Shown: piece after piece, positions 36,301 through 49,800 of the stretch
Layout: each line of letters opens with the position of its first letter
Position numbering within the stretch: the stretch's first letter is position 1
Assembly (NCBI GenBank): GCA_031769625.1
Contig: JAUIMM010000695.1
Span: 335,001 to 399,000, forward strand
DNA from: Taudactylus pleione
Taxonomy: Eukaryota; Chordata; Amphibia; Anura; Myobatrachidae
Reading direction: 5' to 3'
Length of the DNA stretch: 64,000 nt
Made by a program: the position numbers and the translations under genes
The notes under the pieces: generated by a model
Databases searched by the model: none
Told to the model about the DNA's origin: nothing
What the model saw: only the letters and a program-made list of their open reading frames with translations

Positions 36301-39300
36301 CCCAGCTCCTCAGTCATTATACAATGCTGAACACAATAACCCTGCCCCTCAGTCATTATACAATGCTGAACACAATAACCCTGCCCCTCAGTCATTATAC
36401 AGTGCTGAACACAATAACCCTGCCCCTCAGTCATTTTACAATGCTGAACACAATAACCCAGCTCCTCAGTCATTATACAATGCTGAACACAATAACCCTG
36501 CCCCTCAGTCATTATACAATGCTGAACACAATAACCCTGCCCCTCAGTCATTATACAATGCTGAACACAATAACCCTGCTCCTCAGTCATTATACAATAC
36601 TGAACACAATAACCCTGCCCCTCAGTCATTATACAATGCTGAACACAATAACCCTGCTTCTCAGTCATTATACAATGCTGAACACAATAACCCTGCTCCT
36701 CAGTCATTATACAATGCTGAACACAATAACCCTGCCCCTCAGTCATTATACAATGCTGAACACAATAACCCTGCTCCTCAGTCATTATACAATGCTGAAC
36801 ACAATATCCCTGCTCCTCAGTCATTATACAATGCTGAATACAATAACCCTGCTCCTCAGTCATTATACAATGCTGAACACAATAGCCATGCCCCTCAGTC
36901 ATTATACAATGCTGAACACAATAACCCTGCTACTCCGTCATTATACAATGCTGAACACAATAACCCTGCCCCTCAGTCATTATACAGTGCTGAACACAAT
37001 AACCCTGCCCCTCAGTCATTTTACAATGCTGAACACAATAACCCAGCTCCTCAGTCATTATACAATGCTGAACACAATAACCCTGCCCCTCAGTCATTAT
37101 ACAATGCTGAACACAATAACCCTGCCCCTCAGTCATTATACAATGCTGAACACAATAACCCTGCTCCTCAGTCATTATACAATACTGAACACAATAACCC
37201 TGCCCCTCAGTCATTATACAATGCTGAACACAATAACCCTGCTTCTCAGTCATTATACAATGCTGAACACAATAACCCTGCTCCTCAGTCATTATACAAT
37301 GCTGAACACAATAACCCTGCCCCTCAGTCATTATACAATGCTGAACACAATAACCCTGCTCCTCAGTCATTATACAATACTGAACACAATAACCCTGCCC
37401 CTCAGTCATTATACAATGCTGAACACAATAACCCTGCTTCTCAGTCATTATACAATGCTGAACACAATAACCCTGCTCCTCAGTCATTATACAATGCTGA
37501 ACACAATAACCCTGCCCCTCAGTCATTATACAATGCTGAACACAATAACCCTGCTCCTCAGTCATTATACAATGCTGAACACAATATCCCTGCTCCTCAG
37601 TCATTATACAATGCTGAATACAATAACCCTGCTCCTCAGTCATTATACAATGCTGAACACAATAGCCATGCCCCTCAGTCATTATACAATGCTGAACACA
37701 ATAACCCTGCTACTCCGTCATTATACAATGCTGAACACAATAACCCTGCCCCTCAGTCATTATACAGTGCTGAACACAATAACCCTGCCCCTCAGTCATT
37801 TTACAATGCTGAACACAATAACCCAGCTCCTCAGTCATTATACAATGCTGAACACAATAACCCTGCCCCTCAGTCATTATACAATGCTGAACACAATAAC
37901 CCTGCCCCTCAGTCATTATACAATGCTGAACACAATAACCCTGCTCCTCAGTCATTATACAATACTGAACACAATAACCCTGCCCCTCAGTCATTATACA
38001 ATGCTGAACACAATAACCCTGCTTCTCAGTCATTATACAATGCTGAACACAATAACCCTGCTCCTCAGTCATTATACAATGCTGAACACAATAACCCTGC
38101 CCCTCAGTCATTATACAATGCTGAACACAATAACCCTGCTCCTCAGTCATTATACAATGCTGAACACAATATCCCTGCTCCTCAGTCATTATACAATGCT
38201 GAATACAATAACCCTGCTCCTCAGTCATTATACAATGCTGAACACAATAACCCTGCCCCTCAGTCATTATACAATGCTGAACACAATAACCCTGCTCCTC
38301 AGTCATTATACAATGCTGAACACAATATCCCTGCTCCTCAGTCATTATACAATGCTGAATACAATAACCCTGCTCCTCAGTCATTATACAATGCTGAACA
38401 CAATAGCCATGCCCCTCAGTCATTATACAATGCTGAACACAATAACCCTGCTACTCCGTCATTATACAATGCTGAACACAATAACCATGCCCCTCAGTCA
38501 TTATACAATGCTGAACACAATAACCCTGCCCCTCAGTCATTATACAATGCTGAACACAATAGCCATGCCCCTCAGTCATTATACAATGCTGAACACAATA
38601 ACCCTGCTCCTCAGTCATTATACAATGCTGAACACAATAACCCAGCTCCTCAGTCATTATACAATGCTGAACACAATAGCCCTGCTCCTCAGTCATTATA
38701 CAATGCTGAACACAATAACCCTGCTCCTCAGTCATTATACAATGCTGAACACAATAACCCTGCTCCTCAGTCATTATACAATGCTGAACACAATAACCCA
38801 GCTCCTCAGTCATTATACAATGCTGAACACAATAGCCCTGCTCCTCAGTCATTATACAATGCTGAACACAATAACCCTGCTCCTCAGTCATTATACAATG
38901 CTGAACACAATAACCCAGCTCCTCAGTCATTATAGAATGCTGAACACAATAACCGAGCTCCTCAGTCATTATAGAATGGTGAACACAGCCGATTTGAGGG
39001 ATCCTGTACTAGAACTATGGAATGGCCTGGGGCAGTGGTTCCCAAGCTGTGTGCCGCGGCACCCAGGGGTGCCTCTGGACACTTGCAGGGGTGCCTCAGG
39101 TTGGTGGTCCAGCACCAAATCAAATTCTTTATGGTCAATGTAATGTAAATATGTGGACAAACAGAAGCGTAAAACCTGTCCACCACCATATAACTGAACC
39201 TAAGGATAACAAGTCAGCACAATTTACTTCACTTTACTACTTCACTACATTTTTTTTCTGAATTTCTCAATAACAAACTTTGGCTTAGGGGTGCCGGGAA

Positions 39301-40759
39301 AACAATTCTGATACTCTAGGGCGCCGTGATTCAAAAAAGTTTGGGAACCACTGGCCTGGAGAAAAGCTACCTTGGTGTCCAGCTCCTGGCTCATCAATAA
39401 GGGGACGCAGCAGGCCTGCATTATCCTCTCTCTGTCACCAGGTGGCAGCACCTGTAATAACTAAGTTTTACGCTGTGAGATGAGTTTTCAAATAAACCTA
39501 GTGGAATGGGCGTCTTAAACTCAAAGGGAATCATTAATAATGTGGCACAGTAAGGGGAACTTGTGGCTTGCTCGGCAATACCTTCTACAACCAAAATTAC
39601 ACTTATTGCATCTATTGTTCAGGGCCGGATTAAGGCATGTGGGGGCCCCGGGGAAACTAACTTGTGGGGGCCACTACCAATAAAATTAGCAAAGTGATAG
39701 GCTGTCGTTATTTCTAAACAGTATAATGTGTAAGCGCAGATGGGTAAATCAAATTGACTGAGGTACTAAATAAGCCACTGGTGCTCAAACATGGATTTCC
39801 TTAAAACCTGGGCTGTTAAGATGCCTTGAGGACCGAGCGAAACATTTAGGACCTGAGCTGGAATTGGAGCTAAAAAAAAAATCAAATAACTTTGCACATG
39901 GACAAACTATGATGAAATTCCATCTGGGGCAGCTTAACAGAGTAGGGGGCCCCTGTGCAGTCTCCATGCGAGCCCCCTCCTCTCTCGCCGTGCAGCAAAC
40001 ACGGACACTGTGCCAGAGTCTACTGCACGTACGTTGGGCTCCGGAAACATGGCGCAGGTGACTGACTTCTCTTTTGCATGGCCATTGCGGGACTCCAGAG
40101 AGGTGAGGGTAATACATGGGTGCAGGATGTGCAGGGTGGGGCCCGTGTGCATACCATGCACCTATTATAGAGACCCCACTGGGTGCACTGCAAATACATT
40201 TGTTTTCTACTGCATGCAGGGTAAATACTGGCTGCTATATTGCATGTAGCCCACAGATGCTGGCAAGCTTTATGTCATATACTCTGTATAAACTCCCACT
40301 TGCCTACATTTTATTTCTGCCCTGGGCACCAACAATTGTGTCCAGAATATATATAAGTATATGAAGCATAAAAGGATGAAATATCAGAGCATATCCTAAT
40401 GTGTCACCATCCATATGGTAATCATCACATTGAGCTAATGCAGTCAATGCTGTCAGTTACTGTACTCTCTTGTGCTCTAATAAATGTCCTCTTACTGGGA
40501 TCGAGCAGGGTCAGGGCACTGAAGATGGCCATTTCATGTTCCGAGAGGCTGAGGGCACACAGGGACTGGCACAGGTCAAACATGGAACTGATGAGGTCAC
40601 TGCACCCTGTAAGAACAATGGAAACGCGTTAGTGTGCTCTCTCTCTCTCTGTATATATTATCCTTTGCATATTGTATATTTAACGCTAAATCACTTTTGG
40701 GCTAATGCAGGGTTGGCTGAGTTTGCACCCCATATCGCAGTCTTGTTTTGTGCTCATTA

Positions 40760-40827
<68 letters not shown>

Positions 40828-43800
40828 AGCAAAGCAGCAGGGAGTTTGTTGCTGGTGTCTGGGAAGCACACGAGCCTACTTTACACCAGACACACGTCAC
40901 ATGCACTTGTGTCCAACTTGGGCCCATATTTTTAACCCTATATTCTATTTGCAGCACATACATTTGATATTTGGCATGAATACAACTGCAGCAATCTCAG
41001 AAATAACTCCCTGTTCTGTGTGATGCTGAAACACACACACAGGAGCAGAAGCGGTCTAATAGCGCCGGGGGCTGTTACCTGCTATTTACACCGGCACTTG
41101 GAGAGCCGCAGATAATGCAGCGTTTGTGCGTTTTTATCCCTTTCTGCGAGAGATCACAAGTGCATGAGCACGTCCTTAGTGTATGCGTCCTGAGTTAGAA
41201 TGCCCCCTTTCCACCTATCCAGATACATGCAGGTGTAAGTGGCAGTCACCCCATGGCACATATACGTGCGCCCACTGCATGGGCACATGTGTGTGCCCAG
41301 TGTTCTGGGCAAGTGCAGGGCGAATTCATGTATTTTACATAAACTGGCGTAGTACCCACCGCATCGCCCCCTTTACCTAAAGCTACATCAAGGAAAATGT
41401 TTTGCTTGAACACCTAGAAAACATGCACAGCCGCCGTGTCTTACCCAGGGAATGGAAGAGCTCCAGTTGGGCATATTTGCCTTCAAAAAAGATGGTGCTG
41501 TTGTAACAGTTATAGGCTCTGCTCATCCTGATCAGCAGCAGCTCCATTGCACCTGCAGGTTACACATGAGATGATAATGCCAGGAAATAACTGTGATAAT
41601 GATAACGGCAGCACAACACACCTGTGAGATAGCTCTGTACATAACAATAAGGCGTCTGTAATGATGGGGCAGCTCTGTACATATAAAGATATATGTCAGA
41701 AGTATACATCTCCGGTTATTTGAAGATGTATACCTGTGAGGATTATATAGCTCTGCACATATGAAGGAGTGTGAGGATTATATAGCTCTGCACATATGAA
41801 GAAGAGGAGTGTGAGGATTATATAGCTCTGCACATATGAAGAAGAGGAGTGTGAGGATTATATAGCTCTGCACATATTAAGGAGTGTGAGGATTATATAG
41901 CTCTGCACATATGAAGGAGTGTGAGTATTATATAGCTCTGCACATATTAAGGAGTGTGAGGATTATATAGCTCTGCACATATGAAGAAGAGGAGTGTGAG
42001 GATTATATAGCTCTGCACATATGAAGGAGTGTGAGGATTATATAGCTCTGCACATATGAAGAAGAGGAGTGTGAGGATTATATAGCTCTGCACATATGAA
42101 GGAGTGTGAGGATTATATAGCCCTGCACATATGAAGAAGAGGAGTGTGAGGATTATATAGCTCTGCACATATGAAGGAGTGTGAGGATTATATAGCTCTG
42201 CACATATGAAGGAGTGTGAGGATTATATAGCTCTGCACAGATGAAGAAGAGGAGTGTGAGGATTATATAGCTCTGCACATATGAAGGAGTGTGAGGATTA
42301 TATAGCTCTGCACATATGAAGGAGTGTGAGGATTATATAGCTCTGCACAGATGAAGAAGAGGAGTGTGAGGATTATATAGCTCTGCACATATGAAGAAGA
42401 GGAGTGTGAGGATTATATAGCTCTGCACATATGAAGAAGAGGAGTGTGAGGATTATATAGCTCTGCACATATGAAGAAGAGGAGTGTGAGGATTATATAG
42501 CTCTGCACATATGAAGAAGAGGAGTGTGAGGATTATATAGCTCTGCACATATGAAGAAGAGGAGTGTGAGGATTATATAGCCCTGCACATATGAAGAAGA
42601 GGAGTGTGAGGATTATATAGCTCTGCACAGATGAAGAAGAGGAGTGTGAGGATTATATAGCTCTGCACATATGAAGAAGAGGAGTGTGAGGATTATATAG
42701 CCCTGCACATATGAAGAAGAGGAGTGTGAGGATTATATAGCTCTGCACATATGAAGAAGAGGAGTGTGAGGATTATATAGCCCTGCATGGATGAAGAAGA
42801 GGAGTGTGAGGATTATATAGCTCTGCACATATGAAGAATAGGAGTGTGAGGATTATATAGCTCTGCACATATGAAGAAGAGGAGTGTGAGGATTATATAG
42901 CCCTGCATGGATGAAGAAGAGGAGTGTGAGGATTATATAGCTCTGCACATATGAAGGAGTGTGAGGATTATATAGCTCTGCACATATGAAGGAGTGTGAG
43001 GATTATATAGCTCTGCACATATGAAGAATAGGAGTGTGAGGATTATATAGCCCTGCACAGATGAAGAAGAGGAGTGTGAGGATTATATAGCTCTGCACAT
43101 ATGAAGAAGAGGAGTGTGAGGATTAATATAGCTCTGCACAGATGAAGAAGAGGAGTGTGAGGATTATATAGCTCTGCACAGATGAAGAAGAGGAGTGTGA
43201 GGATTATATAGCTCTGCACATATGAAGAAGAGGAGTGTGAGGATTATATAGCTCTGCACATATGAAGAAGAGGAGTGTGAGGATTATATAGCTCTGCACA
43301 TATGAAGAAGAGGAGTGTGAGGATTATATAGCCCTGCACATATGAAGAAGAGGAGTGTGAGGATTATATAGCTCTGCATGGATGAAGAAGCTTCACCTGC
43401 CTGGCACAGTGATAGTGGTGCCTCAGTTACCTGCCTGGCACAGTGATAGTGGTGCCTTTGTTACGTGCCTGGCACAGTGATAGCGGTGCCTTTGTTACAT
43501 GCCTGGCACAGTGATAGCGGTGCCTCTGTTGCGTGCCTGGCACAGTGATAGCGGTGCCTCTGTTACCTGCCTGGCACAGTGATAGCGGTGCCTCTTTTAC
43601 GTGCCTGGCACAGTGAGAGTGGTGCCTCTGTTACCTGCCTGGCACAGTGATAGCGGTGCTTCTGTTACGTGCCTGGCACAGTGATAGTGGTGCCTCTGTT
43701 ACCTGCCTGGCACAGTGATAGCGGTGCCTCTGTTACCTGCCTGGCACAGTGATAGTGGTGCCTCTGTTACCTGCCTGGCACAGTGATAGCGGTGCTTCTG

Positions 43801-46800
43801 TTACGTGCCTGGCACAGTGATAGTGGTGCCTCTGTTACCTGCCTGGCACAGTGATAGTGGTGCCTCTGTTACCTGCCTGGCACAGTGATAGTGGTGCCTC
43901 TGTTACCTGCCTGGCACAGTGATAGTGGTGCCTCTGTTACCTGCCTGGCACAGTGATAGCGGTGCCTCTGTTACCTGCCTGGCACAGTGATAGCGGTGCC
44001 TCTGTTACGTGCCTGGCACAGTGATAGCGGTGCCTCTCTTACCTGCCTGGCACAGTGATAGCGGTGCCTCTGTTACCTGCCTGGCACAGTGATAGCAGTG
44101 CCTCTGTTACCTGCCTGGCACAGTGATTGCGGTACCTCTGTTACCTGCCTGGCACAGTGATAGCGGTGCCTCTGTTACCTGCCTGGCACAGTGATTGCGG
44201 TGCCTCTGTTACCTGCCTGGCACAGTGATAGAGGTGCCTCTTTTACCTGCCTGGCACAGTGATAGCGGTGCCTCTGTTACCTGCCTGGCACAGTGATAGC
44301 GGTGCCTCTGTTACCTGCCTGGCACAGTGATAGCGGTGCCTCTGTTACCTGCCTGGCACAGTGATAGCGGTGCCTCTGTTACCTGCATGGCACAGTGATA
44401 GCGGTGCCTCTGTTACCTGCATGGCACAGTGATTGCGGTGCCTCTGTTACCTGCCTGGCACAGTGATAGCAGTGCCTCTGTTACCTGCCTGGCACAGTGA
44501 TAGCGGTGCCTCTGTTACCTGCCTGGCACAGTGATAGCGGTGCCTCTGTTACCTGCCTGGCACAGTGATAGCGGTGCCCCTGTTACCTGCCTGGCACAGT
44601 GATAGCGGTGCCTCTGTTACGTGCCTGGCACAGTGATAGTGGTGCCTCTGTTACCTGCCTGGCACAGTGATAGTGGTGCCTCTGTTACCTGCCTGGCACA
44701 GTGATAGTGGTGCCTCTGTTACCTGCCTGGCACAGTGATAGCGGTGCCCCTGTTACCTGCCTGGCACAGTGATAGCGGTGCCTCTGTTACCTGCCTGGCA
44801 CAGTGATAGCGGTGCCTCTGTTACCTGCCTGGCACAGTGATAGCGGTGCCTCTGTTACCTGCCTGGCACAGTGATAGCGGTGCCTCTGTTACCTGCCTGG
44901 CACAGTGATAGCGGTGCCTCTGTTACCTGCCTGGCACAGTGATAGCGGTGCCTCTGTTACCTGCCTGGCACAGTGATAGCGGTGCCTCTGTTACCTGCCT
45001 GGCACAGTGATAGCGGTGCCTCTGTTACCTGCCTGGCACAGTGATAGCGGTGCCTCTGTTACCTGCCTGGCACAGTGATAGCGGTGCCTCTGTTACCTGC
45101 CTGGCACAGTGATAGTGGTGCCTCTGTTACCTGCTTTCAGAAGTACAATCTGGTCATTGGGATTCAGGTCCATAAAGCCACTGAGACGCTTCGCAAATTC
45201 CACAATATACTGGATGGCGTTGGTCACGTGACACACGCAGCGCTCCCACATCTGCTCCATGGGCTGCGGACAGACAGACAGACATTCTGGTCACTACCTG
45301 TCTGCTATCTGTAGCTATGTTACTGTCTCTGGCCTGATGCACATTAATTATAATCCTGGCAGGATGACTAATTACCTCTTCTGCTTAAATAATCTCTATC
45401 CTTAGGCAATATTATATAGGTAGCAGTATACAAATACTAATACAGTTCTTATGTACCGATGCAGGACTGCCTTCATGTCCAAATGGTGGCATCTGACCTC
45501 ATTGGGATCCTGTCTGAATGATATTCTTATTATTGAGCCTGATTCAGATTTGGGTATAAAGGTGTGTACACAGTGCCGTAGCTAGACGGCAGTGCGCCCT
45601 GTGCAGCACTGCCCCCCCTCTCACTACCTCTCTCCCCCCTCCTCCCCCCCTGAGCGCTTACCCTTACTTCCGAGTGGAGGAGGGAGGGCGGGATCCTGCG
45701 CCGACATTCACTGTGCAGCTCGCACCACTGCCGGAGGTCTCTTCCTGCAGACCTCCGGTGCAGAGAAGTGTGTGGCCGTTGCTGCTGGAGGATTCCGCCC
45801 TGTGCGGAGGCACCGGCTGCACCACCCTCCCTACGGCCCTGTGCGTACACACTGGGTGATCAGGAAAGACAGTACGATTACGACATGGTAATCGTACCGT
45901 CATTCCTGATCACCTGTAGTGTCTGAACTGAATGACATGGTAATCGTACTGTCATTCCTGATCACCTGTAGTGTCTGCACTGAACGATTCAGGCACAGTC
46001 CATCATTCCTGAACATGCCAATCTGTCGTTATCGGCAGATTGTGCTGCATGTTCAGGCGATTGACAATGTCGGAAACGACCAGCGGGAGCCCGCATCACT
46101 GGTCGTTTCTGACATAAAAGTGCACGATTTGTGCACGATTACTGAGCGATTGCACAATTACGATGTCGTAATCGTGCAGTCGCTCAGTAATATCACCCAG
46201 TGTGTACGCACCTTAAGATAGAGCAAGTGACTTAACTATTCACCTGGACAAACAATGTTGCAATGCAAGGGGTGCACATAGTGTACATACATATTTTTGC
46301 ACGCATGCTGCTTTTGCATGTAGCCCACAAATGCTGGACAGCTTTATTTTTACACTGCAATATAGATGTCAGTTTGGACACCTCCATCCCAAATCTAATC
46401 CTCTCTGCACCTGTTACATCTGGCCCATCTGCAGTGCTGCATGGTGTTACCCAGGTGCACAGTTACTGGCTCTTTCTTACTCTATTAAGAAATCTGAATT
46501 GGGCCCATTATCCTTTATTTATATGGCGCCACTAGGGTTCCACATCACCGTACACAGTACATAAACAAATGAGCACCACAAGAAAACAGTGACTCATAGT
46601 ACAAAACATTGCAGGACAAGTACATGGTGTCACAGCGCGCCAGACACCGGCTGTTACTTACCGGGTCTGGCGCACTGGGGACCTGGCAGACAGCGGGCGT
46701 GCAGTCCCTGGCATCTGCTGCTGACTGCCTTTGATCCCGGCTCTCCCCTTCCTCCCCCTGCTGCGGATACGAAACACAGGCGGCTGCGGCTCCCATAGGG

Positions 46801-49800
46801 ATGCGCGTGCCGTCCTGTGTAAAATTTAAAGGGACAACCTATATAAGGGGTTCCTGAGCACAATCCATGGCCAGAGTATAGTCTCATACCTTGCTCCTGC
46901 GTCCTTGATCATTGATCCGTGTCTGCTATCTATTCCTGACCTCGGCTATTCTCCTTCACCTGATTTTGCTTAATCCTTGGCACTGTGCAGCTTGGCTGGT
47001 TCTGACCAGGATTGTCGACTTTCCTTGTAGGTCTTCATCCCAGCGTGCTATTACCACACACCAGTGTATACCAGCACCTGTACGAGGTAACACAGACAGA
47101 GGGCTGTACACACCTCCTTGCGGGGATCCCTAGTGAAAACTATCAGCATGTTAGACTCCGTGCCTCTTTTCTGAGTCTCTGCCAATCCCTAGTACGGGCA
47201 AGCACCCCTGTAATCCTGAGAATCGTGACCGAATTCTCTGGCCCGAAAGAAACATGGATACTGCTGGTAATCCGTCAGTGAAATAATTGCTGGAGTACCT
47301 TCTCCCCAGAGATGAGAAGCAGGAACTAGACCAGTACCAGATTATTCAGTGCTTACAGACACTCATGCAGCGGGTTGATATTGCACAGGCACCGTCAGTA
47401 CAAGCTGCACCGCCTCCTGCTGTGTCGATGCAAGCTGCAGGAGCTTCAGCCCCATTGAGGATTCCAACTCCCTCAACGTTTACAGGGACCCTAAGAGTTG
47501 TCGGGGATTTCTAAAGCAATGTTTGATCCAGTTTGAAATCCAAGATGCAAATTTCCCCACAGACAGGACAAAAGTCCCTGTTATGTGGCCAGGCTTTGGC
47601 GTGGGCTTCTCCACTGTGGAAGAGGAACAATTGTTGGTTAACAATTGCGCCAGTTTCTTGGAAGCCTTCAAGAAGGTGTTTGACGAGCCCAGACGTGTGA
47701 CTTCGGCGGAATCTTTCATCTGCAGGAAGGCACCCAATCCGTGGGTCAGTATGCCATGCAGTTCAGAACTCTTGCCTTGGAGCTTGGGTGGAACAACGAA
47801 TCCTTGGTTGCCGCTTTCATGCAAGGGTTTTTGGAACAAATTAAAGATGAATTAGCATCCAGAGATCTGCCATTGTCTTTCTATGACCTCCCCTCTCCTG
47901 GTTATTTTTGCGAAGTGTAGCTTATAGGCTACAGCAGCACAGTGCCATCTTCAGGTGGTGTAAACTGCGTAGACCAAACTCTTGGTAAATCTGACCGCAT
48001 CGGATCACCCATATAAATGTGTAGGGGTTTCAGCTGCTGTCAGAAATGGAAGGACTGGAGCAGATGTTGGAGTACATCCGGGGGATACTTAATATTTGTG
48101 AGTATCCCCTAAAAACGTGTGTATTACGCACCACTGTGTCTGTTGGGCTGAGGAGGAAGATGTGAAGCGGGGACTAACCGCGGATGGAGTGTAAGCAATG
48201 TTAACACTGCAATTGGCCAGTAACGCGGGGGACCAGGGTCTATAGGAACTTTGGTTTACCCACACAAGGGAGAGGTAGACGTCTTAGCAGGATTTGCGTT
48301 GCATGGCAGGGCCTCAAGCCATAATATTGTGTTAAATTGAGGTTAATAAGTCAAGCCCCTGCCCTGAAAGTGCCCCATATTGTTGAAGAATAGAGGTAGT
48401 GCTGTCTGGATGCAGCGTAGCAGTGATTAGTCCTGGAGAGGAGAATCCGCCTCCATACTAATGAGTAGGAGAGAAAAGCAGCCCCTGTGTGGCATGCCTG
48501 AAATGAGTGTGCGGTATAGAGAGAGAGAGCTGCTCATTGTGACGTATGCAGCAGACCAGTGGAGGAATACTGTGGAATTACAATGAGAGACCTTTTGTTA
48601 GGCAAGAAGGGGATGTTGTGAGGATGAGTGACTCACACATAAAGGGCCTCATTCAGAGGCGGTCGGAGGATGCAAGCGGTCGCTCAGAAACTGGGCGGCC
48701 ACTTGCATCCTGACCGCCCGCCTCTGTTGCGGTCGTTAGGCTGTGGGTTAACACCCACAGCTCTAACGACCGCTCGGGTGATGGTCGCGATGGTCAGAGA
48801 CCATCGCGACCATCGGGGCTTACGATGAGACCCTAGGGTAGGGTCTCACTTGTCGTAAGCCCCGGAGAGCTTCTGGCACTAGTGATGTCAGTGGGGCCTC
48901 CCCCAAACGGCAGGCGTTCCCATGGGAACGCCTCCATTTGGGCTGCCACCCCCCCGGCCCACCTTCCAAACGGGGCGAGCTGTCAATCAACATCGACAGC
49001 TCGTCCCCTTTGGAAAGAGACCCGCTACGACCGGCGCTGTCGGTCGTAGCGGGTCTCACGCATGCGCACGAGGGAGCCGGCATGCGCACTGGCAAAACAT
49101 CGAGGCGGCCGTGCGGTCGTAGACCTTACGGCCGCCTCTGAATAAGGTTCAAAGCCTCAAAAGAGGAGAGGGGTCTATTAGTGAGGAGGTGTTTTACCGT
49201 AGAATTAAAATGTTTAAGTTGTAAAAATGTAAAAAAGGTCCTAGAAAAGGAAAAGATGACTCCTCCCGAATCTGGGAGAACTGGGGAAAACTCGAGTCCC
49301 TAGTCATATCGTTTAAATAAAGAATGTTTCTCTTTTTCCATGGATGAGGTCTTGTTCTTACCTGGAGGGAAATCAGGGTTGTCAAATATGGAAACAACAG
49401 GAGAAGGGTTATGTTACATACACACGGTCAGATCTGTCAGACGAACGATGAACTACGAACTATAAACAACGAATGATTTGAATGATTTTACCAACGATTT
49501 CGTGAACTACGACCTGCGAACGATTTTTGACAGTGTTAAAATGAATGAAAATCGACCAAATCTGACTGCAAACACATCAGATGTCAGATATCGTTATCTG
49601 ACCATTGGGAACACGCATCGCTCATCGTTGCAGGGACACATCAGATTTTCTTTCACATGAAATAGTTTTAAAATCGTTATTGTACAAATTTGAAGGAAAA
49701 TCTGACCGGGTGTATGCACCATTAGGCTAAATTTCCAATTAGCGTAGTCCCAAATAGATAATGAGCGGGAGACTATTGGGTGAGAGACAACATTCTTAGG

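Noticed and set aside
36012..39143. 1043-codon plus frame and several minus frames of 13-residue repeats
   Set aside because: The unit is 39 bp, a multiple of three, with no stop on either strand, and it lies inside a RORC intron. Both strands being open at once argues against coding.
39245..39451. Minus-strand frame proposed as an extra RORC exon
   Set aside because: It does not match any ROR segment; the expected exon after 40496 is found at 35342-35451 with a compatible split codon. Part of the frame is a hAT MITE.
40686..40967. Frames of Val-Cys or Thr-His repeats
   Set aside because: Translation of the (GT)n microsatellite.
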